From the NCBI RefSeq assembly GCF_026013525.1, contig NZ_JAPDRA010000001.1, positions 656,949 through 720,948 on the forward strand: a stretch of 64,000 nucleotides of DNA. Direction: 5' to 3'. The notes beneath the pieces were generated by a model. That model did no database searches. It saw only the letters and a list, made by a program, of their open reading frames with translations, and had not been told where the DNA came from. Shown here piece by piece: positions 53,233-64,000 of this stretch. The position numbers were made by a program, and so were the translations under genes. The stretch comes from Sphingomonas canadensis. Its GTDB lineage: Bacteria; Pseudomonadota; Alphaproteobacteria; Sphingomonadales; Sphingomonadaceae. Position 1 is the stretch's first letter. Each line of letters opens with the position of its first letter.

Positions 53233-53874
53233 TCAGCGCTTGGCGGCGATCCCGTGCGCCAGCAGCGATCCCACCGCCTCGGCGATCTCGTCCGGGTCCA
53301 CGCCCTCGTCCCAGACGCTGTAGCGCAGGCCCAGGAAGACGTTCATCCCCATGATCGCCCAGGCGTGAATCTCGGAGATGTCGTCGCGGATCTCGCCGCG
53401 CCCGGCGGCGGCCGACAGGCGCTTGCCGATGCGATCCGCGGTGGTGGCATAATGGGCGCGGAAGCTTTCCGGATCGACGAACTCCGCCTCGTCGATGATC
53501 CGGTAGATCTCCTTGTGCTCGCGGGCGAAGCGGATGAACGCGGACAGCGCGGCCTTTTCGGCCGAGATCTGGCTGGCGGCGTCGCGCATCGCCGGGGCGA
53601 CGAACTCGCGCACCTGATCGCTCATGTCGCGCACCAGCGCGCGGAACACGTCGTCCTTCGAATCGAAATAGGTATAGAAGCTGCCCAGCGCTACGCCGGC
53701 CCGGCGCGTGATCCCGCTGATCGATCCTTCGTGGAACCCCTTCTGGCCGAATTCCTCGGCGGCGGCGTCCAGGATCGCGCGAAGCGTGCGGCGGCCGCGC
53801 GCGGTGCGCGGCTCCTTCCCCGCGCTGGCGCCTTCCCCGCCGATTGTGGCTGCAATGCCACGCCCGCTGGCCAT
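53233..53874 (-). CDS. TetR-family transcriptional regulator
   Basis: 213-residue TetR regulator. DNA-binding domain at about 25-75: TLRAILDAAAEEFGQKGFHE, ITRRAGVALGSFYTYFDSKD; the rest is an all-helical ligand domain. It is divergent from a TonB-dependent receptor and probably represses that gene and itself through the palindrome at 53902-53922. Confidence 0.92.
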   Translation of the reverse strand: MASGRGIAATIGGEGASAGKEPRTARGRRTLRAILDAAAEEFGQKGFHEGSISGITRRAGVALGSFYTYFDSKDDVFRALVRDMSDQVREFVAPAMRDAASQISAEKAALSAFIRFAREHKEIYRIIDEAEFVDPESFRAHYATTADRIGKRLSAAAGRGEIRDDISEIHAWAIMGMNVFLGLRYSVWDEGVDPDEIAEAVGSLLAHGIAAKR

Positions 53875-53900
53875 TTCAGCTCCTCCCTGCCGATCCCAAG

Positions 53901-53929
53901 TTGAAACCCGGTTCAGGTTTCAGTATAGC
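53901..53929 (+). promoter_or_regulatory. receptor promoter with overlapping TetR operator
   Basis: -35 box TTGAAA (53901-53906), 17-base spacer, -10 box TATAGC (53924-53929). The spacer is filled by an inverted repeat, TGAAACC (53902-53908) and GGTTTCA (53916-53922). Repressor bound there would block RNA polymerase. It lies 27 bases before tetR and about 65 bases before the receptor start. Confidence 0.7.
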
Positions 53930-53993
53930 CTCCGGCGACTGCCTGCAACCCGCAGCCAAGAACGGGTTGAAATCCTTGGGGAGGAATACCGCA

Positions 53994-56324
<2,331 letters not shown>

Positions 56325-56338
56325 GTTAGTCCCCCGCT

Positions 56339-56367
56339 CCCTCTCCCCGGCGTATCGGGGGAGAGGG
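56339..56367 (+). terminator. hairpin after TonB receptor gene
   Basis: 10-bp stem CCCTCTCCCC (56339-56348) with GGGGAGAGGG (56358-56367) in the 70-base gap between receptor and MFS genes. No T-run follows; it may attenuate rather than stop read-through. Confidence 0.45.
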
Positions 56368-56394
56368 GGCAACGGGACGTGCCGGGGAGCAGCA

Positions 56395-57657
56395 GTGACC
56401 ACGCCATCCAGCGAAGCCGCCCCCGCCACGCCCGCCTATCGCGGCGTCGTTCTGGTGATGCTGCTGATCGTCTACACCTTCAATTTCGTGGACCGGCAGA
56501 TCCTGTCGATCCTCGCGCCCGCGATCCAGAAGGACCTGGGGCTGACCAAGCCCGAGATGGGCCTGCTGGGCGGCATCGCCTTCGCGCTGCTCTATTCCAC
56601 GCTGGCGATCCCGCTGGCCTGGCTGGCGGACCGCACCAGCCGCACCTGGGTGATCACCGGCAGCCTGGCGGTGTGGAGCGGCTTCACCGCGCTGTGCGGC
56701 ATGGCGGGCAGCTTCGCGCAGCTTTTCCTGTTCCGCCTGGGCGTGGGCGTGGGGGAGGCCGGGGGCGTCGCGCCATCCTATGCGGTGATCGCGGATTATT
56801 TCCCGCCGCGTTCGCGCGCGCGGGCGCTGGCCGTCTATTCGCTCGGCATCCCGCTCGGCTCGGCCGCGGGGATCATGGCCGGCGGCTATATCGCCCAGGC
56901 GGTGGACTGGCGCGCGGCCTTCATCGCGGTGGGTGTTGCCGGTGTGCTGATCGCGCCGATATTCCGGCTGGTGGTGCGCGAGGCGCCGCGCGCGCGCCAG
57001 GGCGCGGATGCCCCGCCGGTCGGCCAGGTCTTCGCCATCCTCGCGCGCAAGCGGGCGTTCTGGCTGCTCGCGTTCGGCGCATCGGCCAGCTCGATGCTGG
57101 GCTATGGCCTCGCCTTCTGGCTGCCCAGCTTCCTGCAGGAAAGCTTCGGCTTCAACCTGGCGCAGACCGCCAATTTCTATGGCGCCGTGCTGCTGGTCGG
57201 CGGTGTGGCCGGGGTGATCGCGGGCGGCGTGATCGGGGACCGGCTGGGATCGCGTGACCGGGCCGCCTATGCGCGCCTTCCCGCGCTGGCTTTCGTCGCC
57301 GCGGTGCCGCTGTTCGCGGGCGGGGTGCTTTCCTCCACCGGGACCGCCGCCTTCCTGTTCTTCGTGGTGCCCCAGGCGCTGGCCTATGTCTGGCTGGGGC
57401 CGGTGCTGTCGGCGGTGCAGCACCTGGTTCCCGCCAACATGCGCGCCACCGCATCGGCCAGCTTCCTGCTGATCAACAACCTGATCGGCATCGGCGGGGG
57501 CATCTATTTCCTGGCCCAGCTCGCGAGTTGGCTGGAGCCTGGGTTCGGCGATCAGGCGCTGCGCTATGCGATGCTGTTCAGCCTGGGCTTCTACCTGCTG
57601 GCGGCGCTGCTGATGTGGCTGGCGTCACGCCCGCTGCGCGACGAATGGGTGGATTGA
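56395..57657 (+). CDS. MFS transporter
   Basis: 420-residue major facilitator superfamily protein with about 12 hydrophobic segments. Start at GTG 56395. The A-motif-like loop LAWLADRTSRTW lies between helices 2 and 3, with LGVGVGEAGGVAPSYAVIAD (motif-C-like) in the N half. Spinster/hexuronate-type relatives move organic anions or lipids. Downstream of the TonB receptor, so it may carry the same compound across the inner membrane. Confidence 0.9.
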   Translation: MTTPSSEAAPATPAYRGVVLVMLLIVYTFNFVDRQILSILAPAIQKDLGLTKPEMGLLGGIAFALLYSTLAIPLAWLADRTSRTWVITGSLAVWSGFTALCGMAGSFAQLFLFRLGVGVGEAGGVAPSYAVIADYFPPRSRARALAVYSLGIPLGSAAGIMAGGYIAQAVDWRAAFIAVGVAGVLIAPIFRLVVREAPRARQGADAPPVGQVFAILARKRAFWLLAFGASASSMLGYGLAFWLPSFLQESFGFNLAQTANFYGAVLLVGGVAGVIAGGVIGDRLGSRDRAAYARLPALAFVAAVPLFAGGVLSSTGTAAFLFFVVPQALAYVWLGPVLSAVQHLVPANMRATASASFLLINNLIGIGGGIYFLAQLASWLEPGFGDQALRYAMLFSLGFYLLAALLMWLASRPLRDEWVD

Positions 57658-57954
57658 CGGCGCACGCCCGATCACCACCATTTTGGTGGTCAATTTGGTT
57701 GTTTCGATAATGGAAGAGTCCAAATACGGGACAGAATTCCTAATATCTATCGCCAATATGGCGGTAACTAAGTGAAACCACCGTATCGTGCCACGACCCC
57801 GCGGTGGTAATCCGGGCGCACGGCATCCGAGGGCCACGTCTTCCGGGCGCCAGGGCCGGGCAGCGTTCCGCCGCCGCCCGGCCCTCCTCGCGCCCTTGGC
57901 GGCGCGCCTTCCGGCAAGCGCAATGCGAACGGGCCGGCGCAAGCGCGCCCTGCT
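57658..57954. other. 297-base intergenic region between convergent genes
   Basis: Between mfs and prfC stops. It starts with a hairpin ACCACCA (57674-57680) / TGGTGGT (57684-57690), then an unusually AT-rich block (about 57690-57775) containing the palindrome CGCCAATATGGCG near 57751, then GC-rich sequence. No gene is convincing on either strand; a small RNA cannot be excluded. Confidence 0.4.
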
Positions 57955-59553
57955 TCAGCGCTCGCGGGTCGCCGCGAACCTGACCTTCGAATAGCGATCG
58001 GCGACATAGCCGACCTCCCAGGCCGATTTGGCCAGGAACACCGGATTGCCGTCGCGGTCCTTCGCCATCGCGCCCGCATGCAGGCCGGCGAACTCCTTCA
58101 GCGCCGCCGGGTCCTCGCTCGAAATCCAGCGCGCGGTGTCGAACGGGGCGGGCTCCAGCACCGCCGCCACCTTATATTCGGCGTCGAGCCGAGAGAGCAG
58201 CACGTCGAGCTGGAGCTGGCCCACCACGCCCACGATCCAGTTCGATCCGATGTCCGGATAGAAGACCTGGGTAACGCCTTCCTCGGCCATGTCGTCCAGC
58301 GCCTTGCGGAGCTGCTTGGTCTTGGTCGGGTCCTTCAGCGCCACGCGGCGCAGGATTTCGGGGGCGAAGTTGGGCAGGCCGGTGAAGCGCACGCCGCCCT
58401 TCTCGCTCAGCGTGTCGCCCACGCGCAGCACGCCATGGTTCGGGATGCCGATGATGTCGCCGGGAAAGGCCTCCTCGGCCAGCTCGCGTTCGCGGGCGAA
58501 GAACAGGATCGGCGAATGGATCGCGATCGGCTTGCCATGGCCGGTCGGCGTCAGCTTCATGCCCCGGCGGAACGTGCCCGAGCAGAGCCGCATGAAGGCG
58601 ATGCGATCGCGGTGGTTGGGGTCCATGTTCGCCTGGACCTTGAACACGAAGCCGGTCACCTCGTCGCGGTCGGGCGATACCGGCGCGGGCTCGGCGGGCA
58701 GCGCGTGCGGCGGCGGCGCGAAGCGGGCGATCGCATCGATCAGCGAATCGACGCCGAACTCCTTCAGCGCCGAACCGAAATAGACCGGCGTCAGATCGCC
58801 GTTGCGATAGGCCTCCGCATCGAACGCGGCATAGCCCGCCATCGCCAGCTCGGCATCCTCGCGCAGCTTGGCCAGGTTCTGCGGCGACACGATCGCGTCG
58901 AGCTGCGGATCGTCCAGCCCGCTGGTCTGGATCACCTTGCCCTGGAACTCGCGGCTGTCGCCCTCGGGCAGCAGCAGCCGGTTGTTCACCAAGTCATAGA
59001 CGCCCTCGAACGTGCCGCCCATGCCTACAGGCCAGGTCATCGGGCACACGTCGAGCGCCAGCAGGTCGGCGATCTCGTCCAGCGTCTCGAACACCTCGCG
59101 GCCCTCGCGGTCCACCTTGTTGACGAAGGTGATGATCGGCACGCTGCGCAGGCGGCACACCTCGAACAGCTTGCGCGTCTGGCTCTCGATGCCCTTGGCC
59201 ACGTCGATCACCATCACCGCCGAATCGACCGCGGTGAGCGTGCGATAGGTGTCCTCGCTGAAATCCTCGTGGCCCGGGGTGTCGAGCAGGTTGAACGTTA
59301 TCACGTCCCCGTTTTCCTGGGCGCGCTCGAACGTCATCACGCTGGAGGTGACGGAGATGCCGCGCTGCTGCTCGATCTTCATCCAGTCCGATCGCGCGCG
59401 CCGCGCCGCGCCGCGTGCCTTCACCTCGCCGGCCAGATGGATCGCGCCGCCGAACAGCAACAGCTTCTCGGTCAGCGTGGTCTTGCCCGCGTCGGGGTGC
59501 GAGATGATCGCGAAGGTGCGGCGTTCGCCAAGCGATGGGGCAGCGGAGGACAT
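57955..59553 (-). CDS. prfC: peptide chain release factor 3
   Basis: 532-residue translational GTPase RF3, which releases RF1/RF2 from the ribosome after termination. G1 SHPDAGKTTLTEKL, switch region GISVTSSVMTFE, G3 DTPGHEDFSEDTYRTL and G4 NKVDREGR; the C-terminal domains end YVADRYSKVRF. Length is typical. Confidence 0.95.
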   Translation of the reverse strand: MSSAAPSLGERRTFAIISHPDAGKTTLTEKLLLFGGAIHLAGEVKARGAARRARSDWMKIEQQRGISVTSSVMTFERAQENGDVITFNLLDTPGHEDFSEDTYRTLTAVDSAVMVIDVAKGIESQTRKLFEVCRLRSVPIITFVNKVDREGREVFETLDEIADLLALDVCPMTWPVGMGGTFEGVYDLVNNRLLLPEGDSREFQGKVIQTSGLDDPQLDAIVSPQNLAKLREDAELAMAGYAAFDAEAYRNGDLTPVYFGSALKEFGVDSLIDAIARFAPPPHALPAEPAPVSPDRDEVTGFVFKVQANMDPNHRDRIAFMRLCSGTFRRGMKLTPTGHGKPIAIHSPILFFARERELAEEAFPGDIIGIPNHGVLRVGDTLSEKGGVRFTGLPNFAPEILRRVALKDPTKTKQLRKALDDMAEEGVTQVFYPDIGSNWIVGVVGQLQLDVLLSRLDAEYKVAAVLEPAPFDTARWISSEDPAALKEFAGLHAGAMAKDRDGNPVFLAKSAWEVGYVADRYSKVRFAATRER

Positions 59554-59711
59554 CGCGGCGCTCTAGGGTCCGCACCCACCCGCCGCAACGCCGGAATTTT
59601 CGTTTCGCCTCTGGTAAAATCCGCCAACAGTTCGCATATGCTGCACCGCATCAGGGATTCGCGCCAGGCGCACAATTCTCTATGTCATTATAAATTCACG
59701 AAAATCCTGTC

Positions 59712-59726
59712 TGGCACAGGGCTTGC
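59712..59726 (+). promoter_or_regulatory. sigma-54 promoter of pspC
   Basis: TGGCAC-AGGGC-TTGC: the -24 GG (59713-59714) and -12 GC (59725-59726) are exactly 10 bases apart, matching the RpoN consensus. Transcription would start near 59738, about 55 bases before the pspC ATG. Psp genes are classically driven by sigma-54 and the activator PspF. The AT-rich stretch at about 59680-59708 upstream could bind IHF or an activator. Confidence 0.75.
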
Positions 59727-59792
59727 GAATAGCGGCGCAGCAATGGCTTGCGCCGCCTTCGCGCGCCGGCCCAGGATCGAGGGAGTATCGAA

Positions 59793-60095
59793 ATGCCGAC
59801 CGCCAACACCCCGCTTCTCCGCCGCGAGGATACGCTGCTCGGCGTCTGCGAGGGGCTGGGCCAGGACATCGGCCTGCCGCCGATCCTGTTCCGCCTGGGC
59901 TTCACCGCGCTTTTGTTCTGGAACACGCCGCTGGCGCTGACCGCCTATGTCTCGCTCGGCGTGCTGGTCTATGCGCTGCGCTGGCTGATGCCCGATCGCG
60001 CGGCGGCGAGCCCGGCCCGGGCCGTCGATGCCGCGCACGCCCCGGCTGCCGCGGTCAACGACGCGGCGCCGGTGCCGGCCGAGGCCGCTGCCTGA
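59793..60095 (+). CDS. pspC: PspC-domain protein
   Basis: 100-residue membrane protein with a PspC domain: LRREDTLLGVCEGLGQDIGL followed by two hydrophobic segments (LFRLGFTALLFWN, ALTAYVSLGVLVYALRWL) and an Ala/Pro-rich tail. PspC senses or buffers inner-membrane stress. Here it stands alone, without pspA, pspB or pspF nearby, behind a sigma-54 promoter. ATG 59793 follows a GAGGGAG ribosome site. Confidence 0.85.
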   Translation: MPTANTPLLRREDTLLGVCEGLGQDIGLPPILFRLGFTALLFWNTPLALTAYVSLGVLVYALRWLMPDRAAASPARAVDAAHAPAAAVNDAAPVPAEAAA

Positions 60096-60098
60096 GCC

Positions 60099-60842
60099 TC
60101 AGCCTTCGCGGTGTACCGCGAACCCGGCGAAGCTCTGGTTCACCGGCATCATCTCGATCGCGTTGATGTTGAGGTGCGGCGGCAGCGTGGCGACCCACAG
60201 GATGGTCTCCGCGATGTCGCCGCCCGTCATCGGCGTCACGCCGCCGTAGAGTTTGTCCGAAGCCTCCTGGCTGCCGGTGCGGACCAGCGTGAACTCGGTC
60301 TCCGCCATGCCCGGCTCGATCGAGGTCACGCGAACGCCCGTGCCCGCCACGTCCGATCGCAGCCCCAGGCTGAGCTGGCGGACGAACGCCTTGGTGCCGG
60401 CATAGACGTTGCCGCCCGGATAGGGATAGGTCGCCGCCACCGACGACACGTTGATGATCGCCCCGCGCCGCGCGATCAGCGCGGGCAGCAGCTTGTGCGT
60501 GATCGAAACCAGCGCGGTGACGTTGGTATCGATCATCGTCTTCCACTGATCGAGCGAGGCGCCCTGCGCGGGCGCGGTGCCCAGCGCCAGCCCGGCGTTG
60601 TTCACCAGCAGATCGATGTCGCGGAAGGCGGCGGGCAGCGCGTCCAGCGCGGCATCGCGCGCCGCCTCGTCCCGCACGTCGAACACCGCGGGGTGGAAGG
60701 AATCGCCCAGTTCCGCCGCCAGCGCGGCCAGCCGGTCCGCCCGGCGGCCCGTGCCGATCACCCGCCACCCGGCGCGGACGAAGGCGCGCGCGGCGGCCTC
60801 CCCGATGCCGGAGGTCGCGCCGGTGATGAGTGCGGTGGCCAT
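60099..60842 (-). CDS. SDR-family NAD(P)-dependent oxidoreductase
   Basis: 247-residue classical SDR. TGATSGIGEAAARAF (cofactor loop), FDVRDEAA, NNAGLALGT, catalytic Ser in INVSSVAATYPYPG and Y-x3-K in VYAGTKAFVRQ. Related to the YdfG type (3-hydroxy acid/serine dehydrogenase). Convergent with pspC, 3 bases between stops. Confidence 0.9.
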   Translation of the reverse strand: MATALITGATSGIGEAAARAFVRAGWRVIGTGRRADRLAALAAELGDSFHPAVFDVRDEAARDAALDALPAAFRDIDLLVNNAGLALGTAPAQGASLDQWKTMIDTNVTALVSITHKLLPALIARRGAIINVSSVAATYPYPGGNVYAGTKAFVRQLSLGLRSDVAGTGVRVTSIEPGMAETEFTLVRTGSQEASDKLYGGVTPMTGGDIAETILWVATLPPHLNINAIEMMPVNQSFAGFAVHREG

Positions 60843-60906
60843 GGATCAATCCTCCTCGATACTGTTCGGCGCTTGCGGACCCGAAGGAGCCCGTGCCGGC
60901 CGTGCG

Positions 60907-61134
60907 TTACGCCCCGCCGCGATCGAACGGCACGAAGGCGCCGTCCGGGCCATAGACGCTCACCTGGTCCTGCAGCTCGCCCGCGGTCTCGCGCGGCTGG
61001 TTGCGTTCGATACGCGCCATCGCCTCGCGCGCTGCGGCGATCGCCTCTTCGCGCGTGGCGTAGCGGCCCAGCCCATATTCCTCGCGCGCGAAGGTGTCGA
61101 AGCCCGCGACGCGCCAGGGCCGGGGTTCAGCCAC
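60907..61134 (-). CDS. small conserved hypothetical protein
   Basis: 75-residue soluble protein: WRVAGFDTFAREEYGLGRYA and then a helix with TREEAIAAAREAMARIE, ending near VYGPDGAFVPFD. The strand-helix pattern (x-W-x-V ... Y-x-T-x-x-E-A) resembles small DUF2188-like domains; function unknown. Its start overlaps the end of pheT by 8 bases, so it is co-transcribed with pheST. Confidence 0.7.
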   Translation of the reverse strand: MAEPRPWRVAGFDTFAREEYGLGRYATREEAIAAAREAMARIERNQPRETAGELQDQVSVYGPDGAFVPFDRGGA

Positions 61135-63553
61135 GCAGCACCGCTCCCTGCTTCGCCGCGGCGGCCACCACCTTGTCGGCGATGGCCTTCAGCGCCTCGT
61201 CGGTGAAGCTCTTGTCGCCGGGCTGGAGCGTCACTTCGATCGCCAGGCTCTTCTGGCCTTCGGGAACGCCAGCGCCGGTGAACAGATCGAACAGCCGGGC
61301 ATCGACGATCGCGGCCTTGTCCGCCCCGCGGATCGCGCGGACCAGATCGCCCGCCGCCAGCGCTTCGGGCACCAGGAAGGCGAAGTCGCGCGTCACCGGC
61401 TGCAGCGCCGGGGGCGTATAGGCCGGGCGCGTGAAACCGGTTCCACGCTTGGCCGGCAGCGCGTCGAGATAGAGCTCCACCGCGGCGGCGTCGCCGTCCA
61501 GGTCGAACGCCTTCAGCACGGCGGGATGCACCATGCCGAACGCGGCAAGCACCGTCTTCGGCCCCAGCCGCAGCGTGGCCGACTGGCCGGGGTGGAAGGC
61601 CTCGCCCGCCTCGTCCATCACCTGCAGGTTGCCGACCGGCGCCCCGGCCGCCTCCAGCAGCGCGATCGCTTCCGCCTTGGCGTCGAACGGGCCGAAGGGC
61701 TGGGCCTTGCCGTCCTGCCAGCCGCGCTGGCGCTTTGCCCCGGCCAGCACCACGCCCAGCGTCAGCCGTTCGCGATCGGCCAGGTAGCGCCGCCCGATCT
61801 CGAACAGCCGGACGGACGCCGCGCCGCGCTTCAGGTTGCGCGCCGCGCCCGCCAGCAGGCCGGGCAGCAGCGACGGGCGCATCACCTTCAGATCCTCGCT
61901 GATCGGATTGGCGAGCGTCCAGGCGCCGCCGCCGAACACGCCCGCCTCGGCCTCCGACAGGAAGCTCCAGGTCACCGCCTCGTTCAGCCCGCGCGCGGCC
62001 GCGGTGCGGCGCATGCGGCGCTCCAGCTTCTGCTCGGGCGTGGCGGTGGGCCGGGCGACGCCGGGGGCGCGGGGCAGCGCGACGGAGGGGACCTTGTCCA
62101 GCCCCTCGATGCGGATCACCTCTTCCACCAGGTCGGCGGGGCCGTCCACGTCGCGGCGCCAGCTCGGCGCGGTGACGCGGAATGCCTCAAACGCCTCCGA
62201 AACGTCCACCGGATCGCCGTTCGCATCCAGCGGCTCCACCAGGAAGCCCAGGCTCTCCAGGATTTCCTTCTGCCGTTCGGGCGCCACCGCCAGTCCGCCC
62301 AGCGTCTCCGCCAGCGCGGGATCATAGCCGGTGGTGATCCCCACATGCGGCGGGGCACCCGCGCGCGTCGCCCCGGTCGGCGTGCCGCCGCACAGCGCGA
62401 CCACCAGCCGGGTGGCGATATCCAGCCCCTCTTCCAGAAAGGCGGGGTCCACCCCGCGTTCGAACCGCTGGCGCGCGTCGCTGGTCAGCCCCAGCTTCTG
62501 CCCGGTGCGCGCGATGTGCGCCGGATCGAAATAGGCGCATTCGATCAGCACGTCGGTGGTGCCGTCCGAACAGCCCGAATGCTCGCCGCCCATGATGCCG
62601 CCGATGTCGTGGACCCCGGCGGCATCGGCGATCACGGTCATGCCGGCGTCGAGCGCATAGGTCTTGCCGTTGAGCGCCAGCACCTCCTCGCCCTGCGCCG
62701 CCGCGCGGGCGACGAGCCCGCCCTGCAGCTTCGCCATGTCATAGACGTGGAGCGGACGGCCCAGGCCCAGCATCACGAAGTTGGTGATGTCCACCAGTGC
62801 GGAGATCGGCTTCTGCCCCACCGCCTTCAGCCGGCGCTGCAGCCATTCGGGTGAGGGGCCGTTCGCCACGCCATGCACCGCGCGGGCATAGAAGGCCGGG
62901 CAGGCATCGGGCGCGTCGGTGCGCACGTCCGGCCCGTCGCCCGCGGGCACGATCGCGGGAAGCTGGCCGATGATCGCGTCGAGCGGGCGCAGCGTGCCCA
63001 GGCCCGCCGCCGCCAGATCGCGGGCGATGCCGCGCACGCCCATGCAATCCTGCCGGTTGGGCGTGATCGCCACGTCGATGACGGGATCGTTCAGCCCGGC
63101 ATAGTCGGGGAAGGCCGTGCCCACCGGCGCGTCGGCGGGCAGCTCGATGATGCCGTCATGCTCGTCGCCCAGCTCCAGCTCGCGGCTGGAACACATCATG
63201 CCGTTCGATTCGATGCCGCGGATCGCCGCCACGCGCAGCACCATGCCGTTGGCGGGCACGGTCGCCCCGGCCGGGCCGAACACGCCGACCAGCCCCGCGC
63301 GCGCATTGGGAGCGCCGCAGACGACCTGGAGCGGATTGCCGTCGCCCTGATCGACGGTCAGCACCTGCAGCTTGTCGGCCTGGGGATGCGGCGCGGCGGT
63401 CAGCACCCGGGCGACGCGGAACGCGCCCAGCTTCTCGCCCGGATTCTCGACACCCTCGACCTCCAGCCCAACGCGGGTCAGCGCGTCCAGCACGGCCTCC
63501 AGCGGGGCATCGGTTTCCAGATGCTCCTTCAGCCAGGATAGGGTGAACTTCAT
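61127..63553 (-). CDS. pheT: phenylalanyl-tRNA synthetase beta subunit
   Basis: 808-residue beta subunit of PheRS. N-terminal tRNA-binding OB domain ([20 protein letters not shown]), B3/B4 editing domain ([20 protein letters not shown]), B5 domain, catalytic-core-like domain and C-terminal anticodon-binding FDX-ACB domain ([19 protein letters not shown]). With PheS it charges tRNA-Phe. ATG 63553 overlaps the pheS stop as ATGA. Confidence 0.96.
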   Translation of the reverse strand: MKFTLSWLKEHLETDAPLEAVLDALTRVGLEVEGVENPGEKLGAFRVARVLTAAPHPQADKLQVLTVDQGDGNPLQVVCGAPNARAGLVGVFGPAGATVPANGMVLRVAAIRGIESNGMMCSSRELELGDEHDGIIELPADAPVGTAFPDYAGLNDPVIDVAITPNRQDCMGVRGIARDLAAAGLGTLRPLDAIIGQLPAIVPAGDGPDVRTDAPDACPAFYARAVHGVANGPSPEWLQRRLKAVGQKPISALVDITNFVMLGLGRPLHVYDMAKLQGGLVARAAAQGEEVLALNGKTYALDAGMTVIADAAGVHDIGGIMGGEHSGCSDGTTDVLIECAYFDPAHIARTGQKLGLTSDARQRFERGVDPAFLEEGLDIATRLVVALCGGTPTGATRAGAPPHVGITTGYDPALAETLGGLAVAPERQKEILESLGFLVEPLDANGDPVDVSEAFEAFRVTAPSWRRDVDGPADLVEEVIRIEGLDKVPSVALPRAPGVARPTATPEQKLERRMRRTAAARGLNEAVTWSFLSEAEAGVFGGGAWTLANPISEDLKVMRPSLLPGLLAGAARNLKRGAASVRLFEIGRRYLADRERLTLGVVLAGAKRQRGWQDGKAQPFGPFDAKAEAIALLEAAGAPVGNLQVMDEAGEAFHPGQSATLRLGPKTVLAAFGMVHPAVLKAFDLDGDAAAVELYLDALPAKRGTGFTRPAYTPPALQPVTRDFAFLVPEALAAGDLVRAIRGADKAAIVDARLFDLFTGAGVPEGQKSLAIEVTLQPGDKSFTDEALKAIADKVVAAAAKQGAVLRG

Positions 63554-64000
63554 GCGCCCACTCCCCCGCTCAGCGTGGGCACGTCGAGCGCCGAGAAGCC
63601 ATAGTGGCGCAGCCAGCGCAGATCGCCGTCGAAGAAGGCGCGCAAGTCATCCATCCCGTATTTGAGCATCGCCAGCCGGTCCACGCCGGTGCCGAAGGCA
63701 AAGCCCTGCCATTCCGCGGGATCGAGCCCGCATGCGGCGATCACGCGGGCGTGGACCATGCCGCTGCCCAGCACCTCCATCCATCCGCCGCCCGGCGCAT
63801 CGCCGCTGCCGCCGATCACGCGCTTGCCGTTGGTCCAGGTGAAGCCCACGTCCACCTCGGCCGAAGGCTCGGTGAACGGGAAATAGCTGGGGCGCAGGCG
63901 CAGCACGATGTCATCGCGCTCGAAGAATGCCTTCAGGAAGGTCTCCAGCGTCCACTTCAGATGGCCCAGCGTGATCCCCTTGTCGATCACCAGCCCCTCG
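63550..64000 (-). CDS. pheS: phenylalanyl-tRNA synthetase alpha subunit, 5' end outside window
   Basis: C-terminal ~149 residues of PheS. Catalytic class II motifs: [19 protein letters not shown] (motif 2 region) and [17 protein letters not shown] (motif 3), plus [14 protein letters not shown]. The frame is open to the right edge, where the N-terminus lies beyond the window. It precedes pheT in the usual pheST order. Confidence 0.95.
   Translation of the reverse strand, partial: EGLVIDKGITLGHLKWTLETFLKAFFERDDIVLRLRPSYFPFTEPSAEVDVGFTWTNGKRVIGGSGDAPGGGWMEVLGSGMVHARVIAACGLDPAEWQGFAFGTGVDRLAMLKYGMDDLRAFFDGDLRWLRHYGFSALDVPTLSGGVGA

Noticed and set aside
58078..59940. 620-residue open frame antisense to prfC
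   Set aside because: The RF3 motifs on the other strand are unmistakable; this frame has none and runs across the pspC promoter.

Overview
The window is high-GC alphaproteobacterial DNA, most likely from a sphingomonad. This is inferred from gene content: a TonB-dependent receptor with a TetR regulator, a complex I NDUFA9-family gene, gltD and gltB separated by a DUF2059 gene, a trb-type conjugation cluster and a lone pspC-like gene. It holds mobile or accessory DNA on the left (about 1-44 kb) and core chromosome on the right (about 44-64 kb).

1-18.1 kb, defence island. A cytosine-5 DNA methyltransferase (cut by the window edge) converges on a five-gene minus-strand operon: a 74-aa ORF, a large DrmE-like protein, a NERD-domain UvrD-like helicase, a DrmA-type helicase and a DUF1998/DrmB protein. 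All four junctions in this operon are the same 4-nt ATGA overlap. The set resembles a class 2 DISARM system without the phospholipase D gene drmC. Divergent from it lies a plus-strand group: a GIY-YIG/T5orf172-type nuclease starting at TTG, a diverged thymidine-phosphorylase-like protein, and a 1215-aa Zn-ribbon/protein-kinase/P-loop-ATPase protein with an unrecognised C-terminal domain. The phosphorylase and kinase/ATPase genes overlap and are the best candidate here for an undescribed system.

18.4-33.05 kb, conjugation and cargo. traG/virD4, a CopG-like gene, a trbB-trbE deletion fusion, trbJ, trbL, trbF, trbG, trbI, a DUF2274 gene and an AlpA-like gene form a trb cluster that has lost trbC, trbD, the TrbB motor core and most of TrbE. 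Two GC hairpins separate it from a convergent trio (serine recombinase, ParB-like, RepB-like). An AbiEi/AbiEii toxin-antitoxin pair follows, with an autoregulatory-type palindrome abutting the abiEi start. A 24-bp 3' fragment of a tRNA gene at 33022-33045 is the likely right attachment site, which implies that everything to its left is one integrated element.

33.05-44.2 kb, older accessory DNA. This stretch has a second, decayed traG fragment. It also has a LuxR response regulator and histidine kinase divergent from a set of secreted proteins, including a lipoprotein that joins TPRs to a secretin domain. An IS3 transposase fragment and a truncated epimerase follow, then an SDR-AraC operon and an integrase stub next to the 3' end of tRNA-Leu(CAG).

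44.2-64 kb, core chromosome. Genes are an NDUFA9-like protein, uppP, gltD-DUF2059-gltB, tetR with a divergent TonB receptor (operator and promoter visible), an MFS transporter, prfC, pspC behind a clear sigma-54 promoter, an SDR, a small protein, pheT and the 3' end of pheS. All functions are read from motifs and family knowledge; no search was run.
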